DNA of 64,000 nt from Streptomyces monashensis (GTDB taxonomy: Bacteria; Actinomycetota; Actinomycetes; Streptomycetales; Streptomycetaceae): the NCBI RefSeq assembly GCF_001866665.1, contig NZ_MLYO01000029.1, forward strand, positions 62,001-126,000, written 5' to 3'. A model generated the notes under the pieces. That model was not told where the DNA came from and made no database searches. It saw only the letters and a program-made list of their open reading frames with translations. The stretch's first letter is position 1, and each line of letters begins with the position of its first letter. Of this stretch, positions 26,292-35,550 are shown piece after piece. The position numbers were made by a program, and so were the translations under genes.

Positions 26292-27362
26292 TTGGGCAAC
26301 AGCAGCACCCCGCAGCAGATCCCCGTCGTCGTACTCGCCGGATTCCTCGGCTCCGGGAAGACCACGCTCCTCAACCACCTCCTGCACCGCAGCGGCGGCA
26401 GCCGGATCGGCGCGATCGTCAACGACTTCGGGGCCATCGAGATCGACGCGATGGCCGTCGCCGGCGCCCTCGGCGACTCGACCGTCTCGCTCGGCAACGG
26501 CTGCCTGTGCTGCGCCGTCGACGCGAGCGAGCTCGACGTCTACCTGAACCGGCTCGCCGCCCCCGGCGTCGGCATCGACGTGATCGTCATCGAGGCCAGC
26601 GGACTCGCCGAGCCGCAGGAACTCGTGCGGATGGTGCTGGCCAGCGAGCACCCCGGGATCGTCTACGGCGGCCTGGTCGAGGTCGTCGACGCCGCCGAGT
26701 TCGACGACACCCGGGCCCGCCACCCCGAAGTCGACCGGCACCTCGCCCTCGCCGACCTCGTGGTGGTCAACAAGCTCGACCGGGCCGCGGACCGCGAGCG
26801 CGTGCTCGGCCTCGTGCAGTCCCTCGCCGACCGCGCAGCCGTCGTCCCGGCCACCTACGGCCGCATCGACCCGGAGTTCCTCTTCGACTGCAAGCCCAGC
26901 GGGGAGCGCATCGGGCAGCTGTCCTTCGACGACCTGCACGACCACACCGATGACGACGACCACACCGGTCATCTCCACACCGGCTACGACAGCCTGTCCT
27001 TCACCTCCGACCTGCCCATGGACCCGCGCGCGCTCATGCGGTTCCTGGACAGCCGGCCCGAGGGGTTGTACCGGATCAAGGGATACGTCGACTTCGGGCC
27101 GTACGACACTCGCAACCGGTACGCCGTGCACGCCGTCGGCCGGTTCCTGCGCTTCTACCCAGAGCCCTGGACCGGGGCCGGCGACCGGCTCACCCAGCTC
27201 GTGCTGATCGGCTCCGGCATCGACACCGGCACCCTGGGCAAGGAGCTGGAGGCGGCCAGGAACGACGCCCCACACGCCGACGAACACGGCATGTGGGGCG
27301 TCCTGAGGTACGTCCAGGGGCCTCAGGAGACGGAGGCCGGGCCGCAGGACCCGCCGGCCTAG
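26292..27362 (+). CDS. COG0523 GTPase / metallochaperone (CobW-YjiA family)
   Basis: 356 residues. P-loop GFLGSGKTTLLN near residue 16, the metal-binding CxCC motif in NGCLCCAV near residue 72, Walker B/switch VIEASGLAEP, and the NKLD base-recognition motif. A His/Asp-rich stretch (HDHTDDDDHTGHLH) near residue 220 precedes the C-terminal CobW_C domain. Members deliver zinc, cobalt or other metals in a GTP-dependent way. The TTG start at 26,292 is supported by GAGAGGG upstream. I saw no zinc-box operator. It converges with parC and the two stop codons overlap. Confidence 0.88.
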   Translation: MGNSSTPQQIPVVVLAGFLGSGKTTLLNHLLHRSGGSRIGAIVNDFGAIEIDAMAVAGALGDSTVSLGNGCLCCAVDASELDVYLNRLAAPGVGIDVIVIEASGLAEPQELVRMVLASEHPGIVYGGLVEVVDAAEFDDTRARHPEVDRHLALADLVVVNKLDRAADRERVLGLVQSLADRAAVVPATYGRIDPEFLFDCKPSGERIGQLSFDDLHDHTDDDDHTGHLHTGYDSLSFTSDLPMDPRALMRFLDSRPEGLYRIKGYVDFGPYDTRNRYAVHAVGRFLRFYPEPWTGAGDRLTQLVLIGSGIDTGTLGKELEAARNDAPHADEHGMWGVLRYVQGPQETEAGPQDPPA

Positions 27363-27370
27363 AAGGCCGG
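27354..27370. terminator. Hairpin spanning both stop codons of the convergent GTPase and parC genes
   Basis: CCGGCC (27,354-27,359), loop TAGAA and GGCCGG (27,365-27,370). The stop of the GTPase gene (TAG at 27,360-27,362) and the stop of parC (minus-strand TAG at 27,361-27,359) overlap inside this element. Confidence 0.5.
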
Positions 27371-29818
27371 TCCCGCGACCACCGAGACCGTCTTCGGCAG
27401 CGACGTACCCGAGCCGTCCCGGCGCGGGTCCAGCTCCGGCAACTCGGCCGGGGCACCGGTCTTCTGGGCCGCGCGCGCGGGAACCGGGCCCGCCCAGGCC
27501 AGCGACAGGCAGTCCTCGCCCTTCAGGAACCGCTGGCAGCGCACGCCGCCCGTGGCCCGGCCCTTGCGCGGGTACTGGTCGAACGGGGTCAGCTTGGCCG
27601 TCGTCTGCACGGAGTCGTCCAGCGTGCCGCGCGAGCCCGCCACCGTGAAGACCACCGCGTCGGCGGCCGGGTCGACCGCCGTGAACGAGATCACCTTGGC
27701 GCCGTCGGTGACCTTGATGCCCGCCATACCGCCCGCCGGGCGGCCCTGCGGGCGCACGATGGACGCCTGGAAGCGCAGCAGCTGTGCGTCGTCCGTGATG
27801 AACACCAGGTCCTCGTCGCCGGTGCGCAGCTCCACCGCGCCGACGATCCGGTCGCCCTCCTTGAGCGTGATGACCTCCAACTCCTCCTTGTTGGACGGGT
27901 AGTCGGGCGCCACCCGCTTGACGACGCCCTGCTCCGTGCCGAGCGCGAGGCCCGGGGACGACTCGTCGAGCGTGGTCAGGCAGACCACCGTCTCGTCGTC
28001 CTCCAGGGACACGAACTCCGCGAGCGGGGCGCCCCCGGCGAGGTTCGGCGCGCTCGCCGTCGGCGGCAGCTGGGGCAGGTCGACCACGTTGATCCGCAGC
28101 AGCCGGCCCGCCGAGGTCACCGCGCCGATCTCACCGCGCGCGGTCGCCGGCACCGCCGAGACGATCACGTCGTGCTTGACGCGCTTCGCGTCGGCCCCCT
28201 CCGGGACCGCCTCGTCGGCCGCCGTACGGGCCAGCAGCCCGGTCGAGGACAGCAGCACCCGGCACGGGTCGTCGGCCACCTGGAGCGGCACCGCGGCCAC
28301 CGGGGCGCCCGCGGACTCCAGCAGGACCGTACGCCGGTCGGTGCCGAACTTCTTGGCCACGGCGGCCAGTTCGGCCGAGACCAGCTTGCGCAGCTCCGCG
28401 TCGGACTCCAGGATCCGGGTCAGCTCCTCGATCTCCGCGGTGAGCCTGTCCTTCTCCGCCTCCAGCTCGATGCGGTCGTACTTGGTGAGCCGGCGCAGCG
28501 GCGTGTCGAGGATGTACTGCGTCTGGATCTCGCTCAGCGAGAAGCGCTCCATCAGGCGCTGCTTGGCCTGCGCGGAGTTCTCGCTGGAGCGGATCAGCCG
28601 GATGACCTCGTCGATGTCGACCAGCGCGGTCAGCAGACCCTCGACCAGGTGCAGCCGGTCGCGGCGCTTGGTGCGGCGGAACTCGCTGCGCCGCCGGACC
28701 ACGTCGAAGCGGTGGTCGAGATAGACCTCCAGCAGCTCCTTCAGGCCCAGCGTGAGCGGCTGGCCGTCCACCAGCGCCACGTTGTTGATGCCGAAGGACT
28801 CCTCCATCGGGGTGAGCTTGTACAGCTGCTCCAGGATCGCCTCCGGCACGAAGCCGTTCTTGATCTCGATGACCAGGCGCAGGCCGTGCTCGCGGTCGGT
28901 GAGGTCCTTGACGTCGGCGATGCCCTGGACCTTCTTCGCGTTGACCAGGTCCTTGATCTTCGCGATGACCTTCTCGGGGCCGACCGTGAAGGGCAGTTCG
29001 GTGATAACCAGGCCCTTGCGGCGGGCCGTCACCGTCTCCACCGACACCGTGGCACGGATCTTGAAGGTGCCGCGGCCCGTCGCGTACGCGTCGCGGACGC
29101 CGTCGAGGCCGACGATCCGGCCGCCGGTGGGCAGGTCCGGGCCCGGGACGTGCCTCATCAGCGCGTCCAGGTCGGCGTTCGGGTACCGGATCAGATGGCG
29201 GGCGGCCGCGATCACCTCGCCGAGGTTGTGCGGCGGCATGTTCGTCGCCATGCCGACCGCGATGCCCGAGGAGCCGTTGACCAGCAGGTTCGGGAAGGCG
29301 GCCGGCAGGGCCACCGGCTCCTGCTCCTGGCCGTCGTAGTTGGGCGCGAAATCGACCGTGTCCTCGTCGATCGACTCGGTCATCAGGCCCGTCGCCTCGG
29401 CCATCCGGCACTCGGTGTACCGCATCGCGGCCGGCGGGTCGTCGTTGCCCAGCGAGCCGAAGTTGCCGTGGCCGTCGACGAGCGGCACGCGCATGGAGAA
29501 CGGCTGGGCCATGCGCACCAGGGCGTCGTAGATCGACGCGTCGCCGTGCGGGTGCAGCTTGCCCATGACCTCGCCGACGACACGCGCGCACTTCACGTAG
29601 GCGCGGTCGGGGCGCACGCCCATCTCGTTCATCTGGTACACGATCCGGCGGTGCACCGGCTTGAGGCCGTCACGGGCGTCCGGCAGGGCGCGCGAATAGA
29701 TGACCGAGTACGCGTACTCGAGGTAGGAGCCACGCATCTCGTCCACGACGTCGATGTCGAGGATCTTCTCCTCGTACGAGTCGTCGGGCGGCGGGGTCTT
29801 CGTGCTGCGGCGGGCCAT
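27359..29818 (-). CDS. parC: DNA topoisomerase IV subunit A
   Basis: 819 residues. The breakage-reunion domain begins DGLKPVHRRIVYQMNEMGV, contains the quinolone-region HPHGDASIYDALVRMAQ and the catalytic Tyr in AAMRYTECRM, and has the PNLLVNGSSGIAVGMATNMPPHNL block. A C-terminal six-bladed beta-pinwheel follows (residues ~500-800), without an obvious GyrA-box, which fits ParC rather than GyrA. The start ATG 29,818 begins MARRSTKTPPPDD and has GGAG/AGG upstream; the open frame extends further but without family similarity. Its partner ParE is encoded ~16 kb upstream. Confidence 0.93.
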   Translation of the reverse strand: MARRSTKTPPPDDSYEEKILDIDVVDEMRGSYLEYAYSVIYSRALPDARDGLKPVHRRIVYQMNEMGVRPDRAYVKCARVVGEVMGKLHPHGDASIYDALVRMAQPFSMRVPLVDGHGNFGSLGNDDPPAAMRYTECRMAEATGLMTESIDEDTVDFAPNYDGQEQEPVALPAAFPNLLVNGSSGIAVGMATNMPPHNLGEVIAAARHLIRYPNADLDALMRHVPGPDLPTGGRIVGLDGVRDAYATGRGTFKIRATVSVETVTARRKGLVITELPFTVGPEKVIAKIKDLVNAKKVQGIADVKDLTDREHGLRLVIEIKNGFVPEAILEQLYKLTPMEESFGINNVALVDGQPLTLGLKELLEVYLDHRFDVVRRRSEFRRTKRRDRLHLVEGLLTALVDIDEVIRLIRSSENSAQAKQRLMERFSLSEIQTQYILDTPLRRLTKYDRIELEAEKDRLTAEIEELTRILESDAELRKLVSAELAAVAKKFGTDRRTVLLESAGAPVAAVPLQVADDPCRVLLSSTGLLARTAADEAVPEGADAKRVKHDVIVSAVPATARGEIGAVTSAGRLLRINVVDLPQLPPTASAPNLAGGAPLAEFVSLEDDETVVCLTTLDESSPGLALGTEQGVVKRVAPDYPSNKEELEVITLKEGDRIVGAVELRTGDEDLVFITDDAQLLRFQASIVRPQGRPAGGMAGIKVTDGAKVISFTAVDPAADAVVFTVAGSRGTLDDSVQTTAKLTPFDQYPRKGRATGGVRCQRFLKGEDCLSLAWAGPVPARAAQKTGAPAELPELDPRRDGSGTSLPKTVSVVAGPAF

Positions 29819-30087
29819 CCTGCCTGGCTCCTTGCTGAAGCGTTTGACGGATCTGACGCCGACCATTGTGGACCGAGGCACTGACAACCCGTGCCACGAC
29901 CCGGTAACGGCGGCCCCGTCGGCCGCCGAAAGCCGCCTCGGCGCCCGTCCGGCACGGCGTGCGCGATCCGCTGTGGGCGTACGGCCCGCGGGAACTTCGC
30001 CGAGGTCCCGCGCGCTTTGCATACAGTGGCAGGCACGGCAGGAAAACCGCGGTTAGCACAACCGCCACCGCTCGCGAAGGGACGTAC

Positions 30088-31482
30088 ATGCCCATGGGTC
30101 ACACGACCACAGCCGAGGCAGGCTCCGGGGGCCTGACAGCGACCGAGCACCGCCTGGCCAACGGTCTGCGCGTGGTGCTCTCCGAGGACCACCTGACCCC
30201 GGTGGCGGCGGTCTGCCTCTGGTACGACGTCGGCTCCCGCCACGAAGTCAAGGGGCGTACCGGCCTGGCTCACCTTTTCGAGCACTTGATGTTCCAGGGC
30301 TCGGGACAGGTGAAGGGCAACGGTCACTTCGAGCTGGTGCAGGGCGCAGGCGGCTCGCTGAACGGCACCACCAGCTTCGAGCGCACCAATTACTTCGAGA
30401 CCATGCCCGCCCACCAGCTGGAGCTCGCGCTCTGGCTGGAGGCCGACCGCATGGGCTCGCTGTTGGCCGCCCTGGACGACGAATCCATGGAGAACCAGCG
30501 GGACGTCGTCAAGAACGAGCGCCGCCAGCGCTACGACAACGTCCCCTACGGCACCGCCTTCGAGAAGCTGACCGGCCTCTCGTACCCGGAGGGCCACCCC
30601 TACCACCACACGCCGATCGGCTCGATGGCGGACCTGGACGCGGCCACACTGGAGGACGCCCGCCAGTTCTTCCGCACCTACTACGCGCCGAACAACGCCG
30701 TGCTGTCCGTGGTCGGCGACATCGACCCCGTACAGACCCTCGCCTGGATCGAGAAGTACTTCGGCTCGATCCCCGCGCACGACGGCAAGCCCGCGCCCCG
30801 CGACGGCTCCCTGCCCGACGTCATCGGCGAGCAGAAGCGCGAGGTCGTCGTCGAGGAGGTCCCGGCGCGCGCCCTGATGGCCGCCTACCGGCTGCCGGAG
30901 GACGGCACGCGCGCGTGCGACGCGGCCGACCTCGCCCTGACCGTCCTCGGCGGCGGCGAGTCCTCCCGCCTCTACAACCGGCTGGTGCGCCGCGACCGTA
31001 CGGCCGTGGCGGCCGGCTTCGGCCTGCTGCGCCTCGCCGGCGCGCCCTCGATGGGCTGGCTGGACGTGAAGGCCTCCGGCGACGTCGAGGTGCCGGTCAT
31101 CGAGGCCGCCATCGACGAGGAGCTCGCCCGGTTCGCCGAGGAGGGTCCCACGCCGGAGGAAATGGAGCGCGCCCAGGCCCAGTTGGAGCGCGAGTGGCTG
31201 GACCGGCTCGGCACGGTGTCCGGCCGCGCCGACGAACTGTGCCGGTTCGCCGTCCTGTTCGGCGACCCGCAGCTCGCCCTCACGGCCGTGCAGCGCGTTC
31301 TCGCGGTGACCCCCGAGGAGGTCCAGGAGGTCGCCGAGGCCCGCCTGCGCCCCGACAACCGCGCGGTCCTCGTCTACGAGCCGAAGTCCCCGGAACAGGC
31401 CCCTGACGCCGACGTGCCCGAGGACCCGGAGCAGGAAGCGACCGTAGAGGCCGGCAACGAGAACGAGGAGACGGCCAAGTGA
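30088..31482 (+). CDS. M16-family zinc metallopeptidase, catalytic subunit
   Basis: 464 residues. Inverted zinc motif HxxEH at residues 62-66 (AHLFEHLMFQG), with the downstream glutamate region NERRQRYDNVPYG. The two-lobed M16B fold spans the whole length, and the C-terminus is acidic and probably disordered. Peptidases of this kind act as heterodimers of an active and a substrate-binding subunit; the overlapping next gene supplies the latter. ATG 30,088 is set by GAAGGG upstream. No signal peptide is visible, so the protein is probably cytoplasmic. Confidence 0.92.
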   Translation: MPMGHTTTAEAGSGGLTATEHRLANGLRVVLSEDHLTPVAAVCLWYDVGSRHEVKGRTGLAHLFEHLMFQGSGQVKGNGHFELVQGAGGSLNGTTSFERTNYFETMPAHQLELALWLEADRMGSLLAALDDESMENQRDVVKNERRQRYDNVPYGTAFEKLTGLSYPEGHPYHHTPIGSMADLDAATLEDARQFFRTYYAPNNAVLSVVGDIDPVQTLAWIEKYFGSIPAHDGKPAPRDGSLPDVIGEQKREVVVEEVPARALMAAYRLPEDGTRACDAADLALTVLGGGESSRLYNRLVRRDRTAVAAGFGLLRLAGAPSMGWLDVKASGDVEVPVIEAAIDEELARFAEEGPTPEEMERAQAQLEREWLDRLGTVSGRADELCRFAVLFGDPQLALTAVQRVLAVTPEEVQEVAEARLRPDNRAVLVYEPKSPEQAPDADVPEDPEQEATVEAGNENEETAK

Positions 31483-32882
31483 CCGAGCAGCTCGCCAGCA
31501 TGGACTTCCACCCTCAGCCGCGGCCCGGCGAGGCCAGGCCCTGGGCGTTCCCGGCTCCCGAGCGCGCGGCGCTCGACAACGGCCTGACGGTGCTGCGCTG
31601 CCACCGCCCCGGCCAGCAGGTCGTCGCCGTGGAGGTGCTGCTCGACGCGCCCCTGGACGCCGAGCCGGCCGGTCTGGACGGCGTCGCCACGATCATGGCG
31701 CGGGCCTTCTCCGAGGGCACCGACCGGCACTCCGCCGAGGAGTTCGCGGCCGAGCTGGAGCGCGCGGGCGCCACGCTCGACGCGCACGCCGACCACTCGG
31801 GCGTCCGCATCAGCCTGGAGGTGCCCGCCTCCCGCCTCGCCAAGGGGCTCGGCCTGCTCGCCGACGCCCTGCGCGCGCCCGCGTTCGCCGAGAGCGAGGT
31901 CGAGCGGCTGGTCCGCAACCGCCTGGACGAGATCCCGCACGAGCTGGCCAACCCCAGCCGCCGGGCCGCCAAGGAACTGTCCAAGGAGCTGTTCCCGGCG
32001 ACCTCGCGCATGTCGCGCCCGCGCCAGGGCACCGAGGAGACGGTCGAGAAGATCGACGCGGCCGCCGTACGCGCCTTCTACGACCGCCATGTGCGCCCCG
32101 CGACGGGCACCGCGGTCGTGGTCGGTGACCTCACCGGCATCGACCTGGACGCCCTGCTCGGCGACACCCTGGGCGCCTGGAGCGGCACCCCGGGGCAGCC
32201 CCGGCCCGTGCCGGCCGTGACCGCCGACGACACCGGCCGCGTGGTCATCGTGGACCGGCCCGGTGCGGTCCAGACGCAGCTGCTCATCGGCCGCGTCGGC
32301 CCCGACCGGCACGACCGCGTGTGGCCCGCGCAGGTGCTCGGCACGTACTGCCTGGGCGGCACCCTCACCTCCCGCCTGGACCGCGTCCTGCGCGAGGAGA
32401 AGGGCTACACCTACGGTGTGCGCGCCTTCGGCCAGGTCCTGCGGTCCGCGCCCCCTTCTCCCGGAGGGGCTACGGGCGCCTCCCTGCTCGCCATCAGCGG
32501 CTCGGTGGACACGCCGAACACCGGTCCCGCGCTGGACGACCTGTGGAAGGTGCTGCGCACTCTCGCGGCGGAGGGCCTGACCGACGCCGAGCGGGACGTG
32601 GCCGTGCAGAACCTCGTCGGGGTGGCGCCGCTCAAGTACGAGACGGCGGCGGCCGTCGCGAGCACGCTGGCCGACCAGGTCGAGCAGCACCTGCCCGACG
32701 ACTTCCAGGCGACGCTGTACCGGCAGCTGGCCGCCACGGGCACGGTGGAGGCCACGGCCGCCGTCGTGAACGCCTTCCCGGTGGACGGCCTGGTGACCGT
32801 CCTCGTCGGTGACGCCTCGCAGATCAAGGCGCCGGTGGAGGCGCTCGGCATCGGCGAAGTCAGCGTGGTCGCGGCCGAGTAG
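31479..32882 (+). CDS. M16-family peptidase-like protein, non-catalytic partner
   Basis: 467 residues of M16 fold. The HxxEH zinc motif is absent, while the R/Y pair region that binds substrate is retained (REEKGYTYGVRAFGQ). This is the usual division of labour in bacterial M16B heterodimers. It overlaps the catalytic subunit gene by ATGA. A perfect 11-bp hairpin terminator follows. Confidence 0.9.
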   Translation: MTEQLASMDFHPQPRPGEARPWAFPAPERAALDNGLTVLRCHRPGQQVVAVEVLLDAPLDAEPAGLDGVATIMARAFSEGTDRHSAEEFAAELERAGATLDAHADHSGVRISLEVPASRLAKGLGLLADALRAPAFAESEVERLVRNRLDEIPHELANPSRRAAKELSKELFPATSRMSRPRQGTEETVEKIDAAAVRAFYDRHVRPATGTAVVVGDLTGIDLDALLGDTLGAWSGTPGQPRPVPAVTADDTGRVVIVDRPGAVQTQLLIGRVGPDRHDRVWPAQVLGTYCLGGTLTSRLDRVLREEKGYTYGVRAFGQVLRSAPPSPGGATGASLLAISGSVDTPNTGPALDDLWKVLRTLAAEGLTDAERDVAVQNLVGVAPLKYETAAAVASTLADQVEQHLPDDFQATLYRQLAATGTVEATAAVVNAFPVDGLVTVLVGDASQIKAPVEALGIGEVSVVAAE

Positions 32883-32895
32883 GGCACGCACGCGT

Positions 32896-32935
32896 GGGGC
32901 CCTGACCGCCTACGGGTCGTCAGGGCCCCTTGCTG
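32896..32935 (+). terminator. Terminator of the M16 operon
   Basis: GGGGCCCTGAC (32,896-32,906) and GTCAGGGCCCC (32,919-32,929) form a perfect 11-bp stem with a 12-nt loop, followed by TTGCTGTT. Confidence 0.85.
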
Positions 32936-33102
32936 TTCCGCTCTCTTCTCCAGATGCCCGATTTGAGGCGGAGGTTGCCTGTCTGCCCTGTGGGATGCGC
33001 TACAAAAGCCCGGTTCGGTTTGGGGACCGGCGCCAGGCCCGCCTAGCGTCGTCCGGGCTGTTCGTCAGGCAGTGCGCCGCGCCCGCGGCACCGGACAGCC
33101 AT

Positions 33103-33251
33103 CGCCGAGTCCCCGTACGGCGCGAGCCAGGGGAGCCGGGGACCCAGTCCCCTGGGGTGAATCGGACGCCCACGCGTGCGCGTGGCGGCCGTAGGAGACC
33201 TTCCTGCTCCGAACCCGTCAGCTAACCCGGTAGGCGAGAGGGAAGGAAAGG
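33103..33251 (+). ncRNA. ydaO/yuaA-type c-di-AMP riboswitch
   Basis: The leader of the M23 peptidase gene carries the hallmarks of the class: CGCCGAGTCCC... near 33,103, the GCCAGGGGAGCCGGGGACC stretch, GGGGTGAATC at 33,134-33,143, CGTAGGAGACC, then the strongly conserved CCGAACCCGTCAGCTAACC at 33,209 onward, GGTAGGCGAGAG and GGAAGGAAAGGA. c-di-AMP binding generally turns expression off. In Streptomyces this riboswitch precedes cell-wall hydrolase genes, as here. It ends just before the start codon, so it may act on translation or through termination within the leader. The outer edges are approximate. Confidence 0.93.
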
Positions 33252-33263
33252 ACCAGCCACTCC

Positions 33264-34004
33264 ATGGCGTTCATGTGCGCCACCGGGAAGCACCGCAAGC
33301 CCGGCCGGGTCACGCGCACCGCCGCTCAGGCGGCCGGCGTCGCGGCTCTCACCACCGGTGTCATCGGCACGCTCGCGGCGTCCCCCGCGTCCGCCGCCCA
33401 GAACTCCGTCGAGCAGACCGGCCTCACCCCGGTGATCAGCGTGGGCGACGACATCGCCGAGCAGATCGACGCGCAGGCAGCCGCCCAGCGGCAGGCCGCC
33501 GCGCAGAAGGCGGCCGAGCAGGCCGCGGCCCGGCGGGCCCAGGAGATCCGGGAGGCCAGGGCCCGCGCCGCACGCGAGGCCGAGCGCGAGCGGCTGAACC
33601 GCTTCGTCGCCCCGATCACGGACTCGTACGTCTCCACGGGCTACAAGGCCAGCAGCTCCCTGTGGTCCTCCGGTTCGCACACCGGCATCGACTTCCACGC
33701 GGCCGTCGGCACGCCCGTCCATGCGGTCGGCTCCGGCACCGTCGTCTCCACCGGCTGGGGCGGCGCGTACGGCAACGAGATCGTGATCCGGATGGCCGAC
33801 GGCATGTACACCCAGTACGGCCACCTGTCGTCCATCGGCGTCACGGTGGGCCGGCAGGTCACCGCGGGCGAGCAGATCGGCCTGTCCGGCGCGACCGGCA
33901 ACGTCACCGGCCCGCATCTGCACTTCGAGGCCCGTACGACCCCCGACTACGGCTCGGACGTCGACCCGGTCGCCTATCTCCGCAAGCACGGCGTGAACGT
34001 CTGA
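33264..34004 (+). CDS. Secreted M23 peptidoglycan endopeptidase
   Basis: 246 residues. Basic start and hydrophobic core ending at SPASAAQ (about residue 45) form a signal peptide. Residues ~70-112 are an Ala/Arg/Glu-rich coiled coil. The LytM/M23 domain has HTGIDFHAAVGTPVHAVGSGTVV (first His and Asp of the zinc site), YTQYGHLSS and the final HLHFEA. It should cut peptide cross-links of the cell wall. Expression is placed under c-di-AMP by the riboswitch directly upstream. Confidence 0.92.
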   Translation: MAFMCATGKHRKPGRVTRTAAQAAGVAALTTGVIGTLAASPASAAQNSVEQTGLTPVISVGDDIAEQIDAQAAAQRQAAAQKAAEQAAARRAQEIREARARAAREAERERLNRFVAPITDSYVSTGYKASSSLWSSGSHTGIDFHAAVGTPVHAVGSGTVVSTGWGGAYGNEIVIRMADGMYTQYGHLSSIGVTVGRQVTAGEQIGLSGATGNVTGPHLHFEARTTPDYGSDVDPVAYLRKHGVNV

Positions 34005-34033
34005 CGCGCACGGCGCACGCGACACGGCATCCG

Positions 34034-34070
34034 AAGCCCCGGCTCACCGAGCCGGGGCTTTCGTCGTTTT
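34034..34070 (+). terminator. Terminator of the M23 peptidase gene
   Basis: AAGCCCCGGCTC and GAGCCGGGGCTT form a perfect 12-bp stem with a 3-nt loop, followed by TCGTCGTTTT. Confidence 0.9.
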
Positions 34071-34221
34071 CCGCGGTGTCCGCAGTGCGCTCAGGGGAGC
34101 CGCTGTCCAAAAAATATCCATGGATTCCGGCCCGCCGTCGGAAATTCTGGCTCATTGCAATAGAGTCACGGAACACGCGTCCATCGTCGACGCGTCACGG
34201 GGATTAAGGCGGAGGTCGGTC

Positions 34222-34908
34222 ATGCGTATTCCGGCGCACTCGGTATGCACGGCGATCCGGGACGACATCGTCGCCGGTGTCCACGAACGCGGCAGCCGCC
34301 TCACCGAGGAAGTCCTGGCCCGTCGCTACGGCGTCTCGCGCGTGCCCGTCCGCGAGGCACTGCGCACGCTGGAGGCGGAGGGATTCGTGGTGACGCGCCG
34401 GCACGCGGGCGCGTGCGTGGCCGAGCCGACCGAGCGGGAGGCGGCCGACCTGCTGGAGATGCGGATGCTCCTGGAGCCGCTCGGCGCCGCCCGGGCCGCG
34501 CAGCGGCGCACGGAGGCGCATCTGAAGGTGCTGCGTGGCCTGGTCAGACTGGGTCAGGAGCGGGCCAGGCGGGGTAGTAGCGAGGATCTCCGGTCGCTGG
34601 GCGGCTGGTTCCACGAGACGCTCGCCCAGGCCTGCGCGAGCCCGTCGCTGACCTCAATGCTGACCCAGCTGCGCCACAAGATCGCCTGGATGTACGCGGT
34701 GGAGGCGCTGCCGAGCCCGGTCGAGTCCTGGGCGGAGCACGGCGCGATCGTGGACGCGGTGGCGCGCGGCGACGGCGAGCGCGCGCGGGCGCTCACGGCC
34801 CTGCACGGCGAGCGCGCGACGGCCGCGCACCGGCTTCGCTTTTCCGTGGGCGGCGAGGGCGTGAGAACTTCGCAACACGCCGTAAACATGAGCGGCCTGC
34901 GTCATTAA
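34222..34908 (+). CDS. GntR/FadR-family transcriptional regulator
   Basis: 228 residues. Winged HTH at ~10-70 (EEVLARRYGVSRVPVREALRTLEAEGFV) and helical FCD ligand-binding domain after residue 75. The start ATG 34,222 has GGAGG 6 nt upstream. The stretch before it is AT-rich and contains palindrome ATCCATGGAT at 34,116-34,125, which could be an autoregulatory site. The effector and target genes are not evident. It converges on ptsH across a shared terminator. Confidence 0.88.
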   Translation: MRIPAHSVCTAIRDDIVAGVHERGSRLTEEVLARRYGVSRVPVREALRTLEAEGFVVTRRHAGACVAEPTEREAADLLEMRMLLEPLGAARAAQRRTEAHLKVLRGLVRLGQERARRGSSEDLRSLGGWFHETLAQACASPSLTSMLTQLRHKIAWMYAVEALPSPVESWAEHGAIVDAVARGDGERARALTALHGERATAAHRLRFSVGGEGVRTSQHAVNMSGLRH

Positions 34909-35037
34909 CACGAGCGCCGTATACAAAGAAGAGTAATTCGGCGGAGGTGTATTCCTGCCGCCTGAATTCCGGTGTGTTCGCACGTGCCTGCCCGGGCATT
35001 CACGCTCGGGCATTCACAAAAAGCGGTGCCAAACGGC

Positions 35038-35072
35038 GAAGCCGCGCCGCCCGGAAAGGGCGACGCGGCTTC
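35038..35072. terminator. Bidirectional terminator between the GntR gene and ptsH
   Basis: GAAGCCGCGCCGCCC and GGGCGACGCGGCTTC form a 15-bp stem with one mismatch and a 5-nt GGAAA loop. Confidence 0.85.
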
Positions 35073-35092
35073 GGTGTTCCGGGCGGGCCGGC

Positions 35093-35374
35093 TCAGACGG
35101 TCTCGGGCAGCTCCTCCAGGCCCTCGGAGACCAGCTTGGCCAGACGGTCCAGGGCGATGTCCGCGCCCTCGGCGTCGGAGGCGAGGACGATCTCCTCGCC
35201 ACCCTGGGCGCCCAGACCCAGGACGGCCAGCATGGAGGCCGCGTTGACGGGGTTGCCGTCAGCCTTGGCGATCGTCACCGGGACGCCTGCGGCCGTGGCG
35301 GCTCGGACGAAGATGGAGGCGGGGCGGGCGTGGAGGCCCTCGGCCCAGCCGACGTTGACGCGGCGCTCAGCCAT
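35093..35374 (-). CDS. ptsH: HPr phosphocarrier protein of the PTS
   Basis: 93 residues. Phospho-accepting His15 lies in GLHARPAS and the regulatory-serine region has Ser47 in NAASMLAVLGLGA. The protein passes phosphate from enzyme I to sugar-specific IIA proteins in the cytoplasm. No ptsI is adjacent. A DasR-type dre operator lies 25 nt upstream, so the gene is probably repressed by DasR and induced by glucosamine-6-phosphate. Confidence 0.95.
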   Translation of the reverse strand: MAERRVNVGWAEGLHARPASIFVRAATAAGVPVTIAKADGNPVNAASMLAVLGLGAQGGEEIVLASDAEGADIALDRLAKLVSEGLEELPETV

Positions 35375-35398
35375 GTGTTGCTGCCCTTCGGTGTTCAG

Positions 35399-35414
35399 GG
35401 TTGTCTAGACCAGT
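35399..35414 (-). promoter_or_regulatory. dre site (DasR operator) upstream of ptsH
   Basis: Minus-strand ACTGGTCTAGACAACC matches the DasR consensus ACTGGTCTAGACCACT at 14 of 16 positions, including the whole GGTCTAGAC centre. It lies 25 nt before the ptsH start codon. DasR control of general PTS genes is established in Streptomyces. Confidence 0.85.
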
Positions 35415-35550
35415 TTCCCATATCGTGAAGCGTGCCCGGAGCGGACCCTCGTCCCCTCCGGTGTGACATCGGATCGCGGCCTCGATCCGACGTGCGTCCC
35501 CCACAGACTGCCTCGCGCCGTTGTCGGACGCGAGCCGTACTCTGGGGCCC

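Noticed and set aside
27293..29884. An 863-codon plus-strand open frame over parC
   Set aside because: Antisense shadow; ParC motifs on the minus strand are complete.
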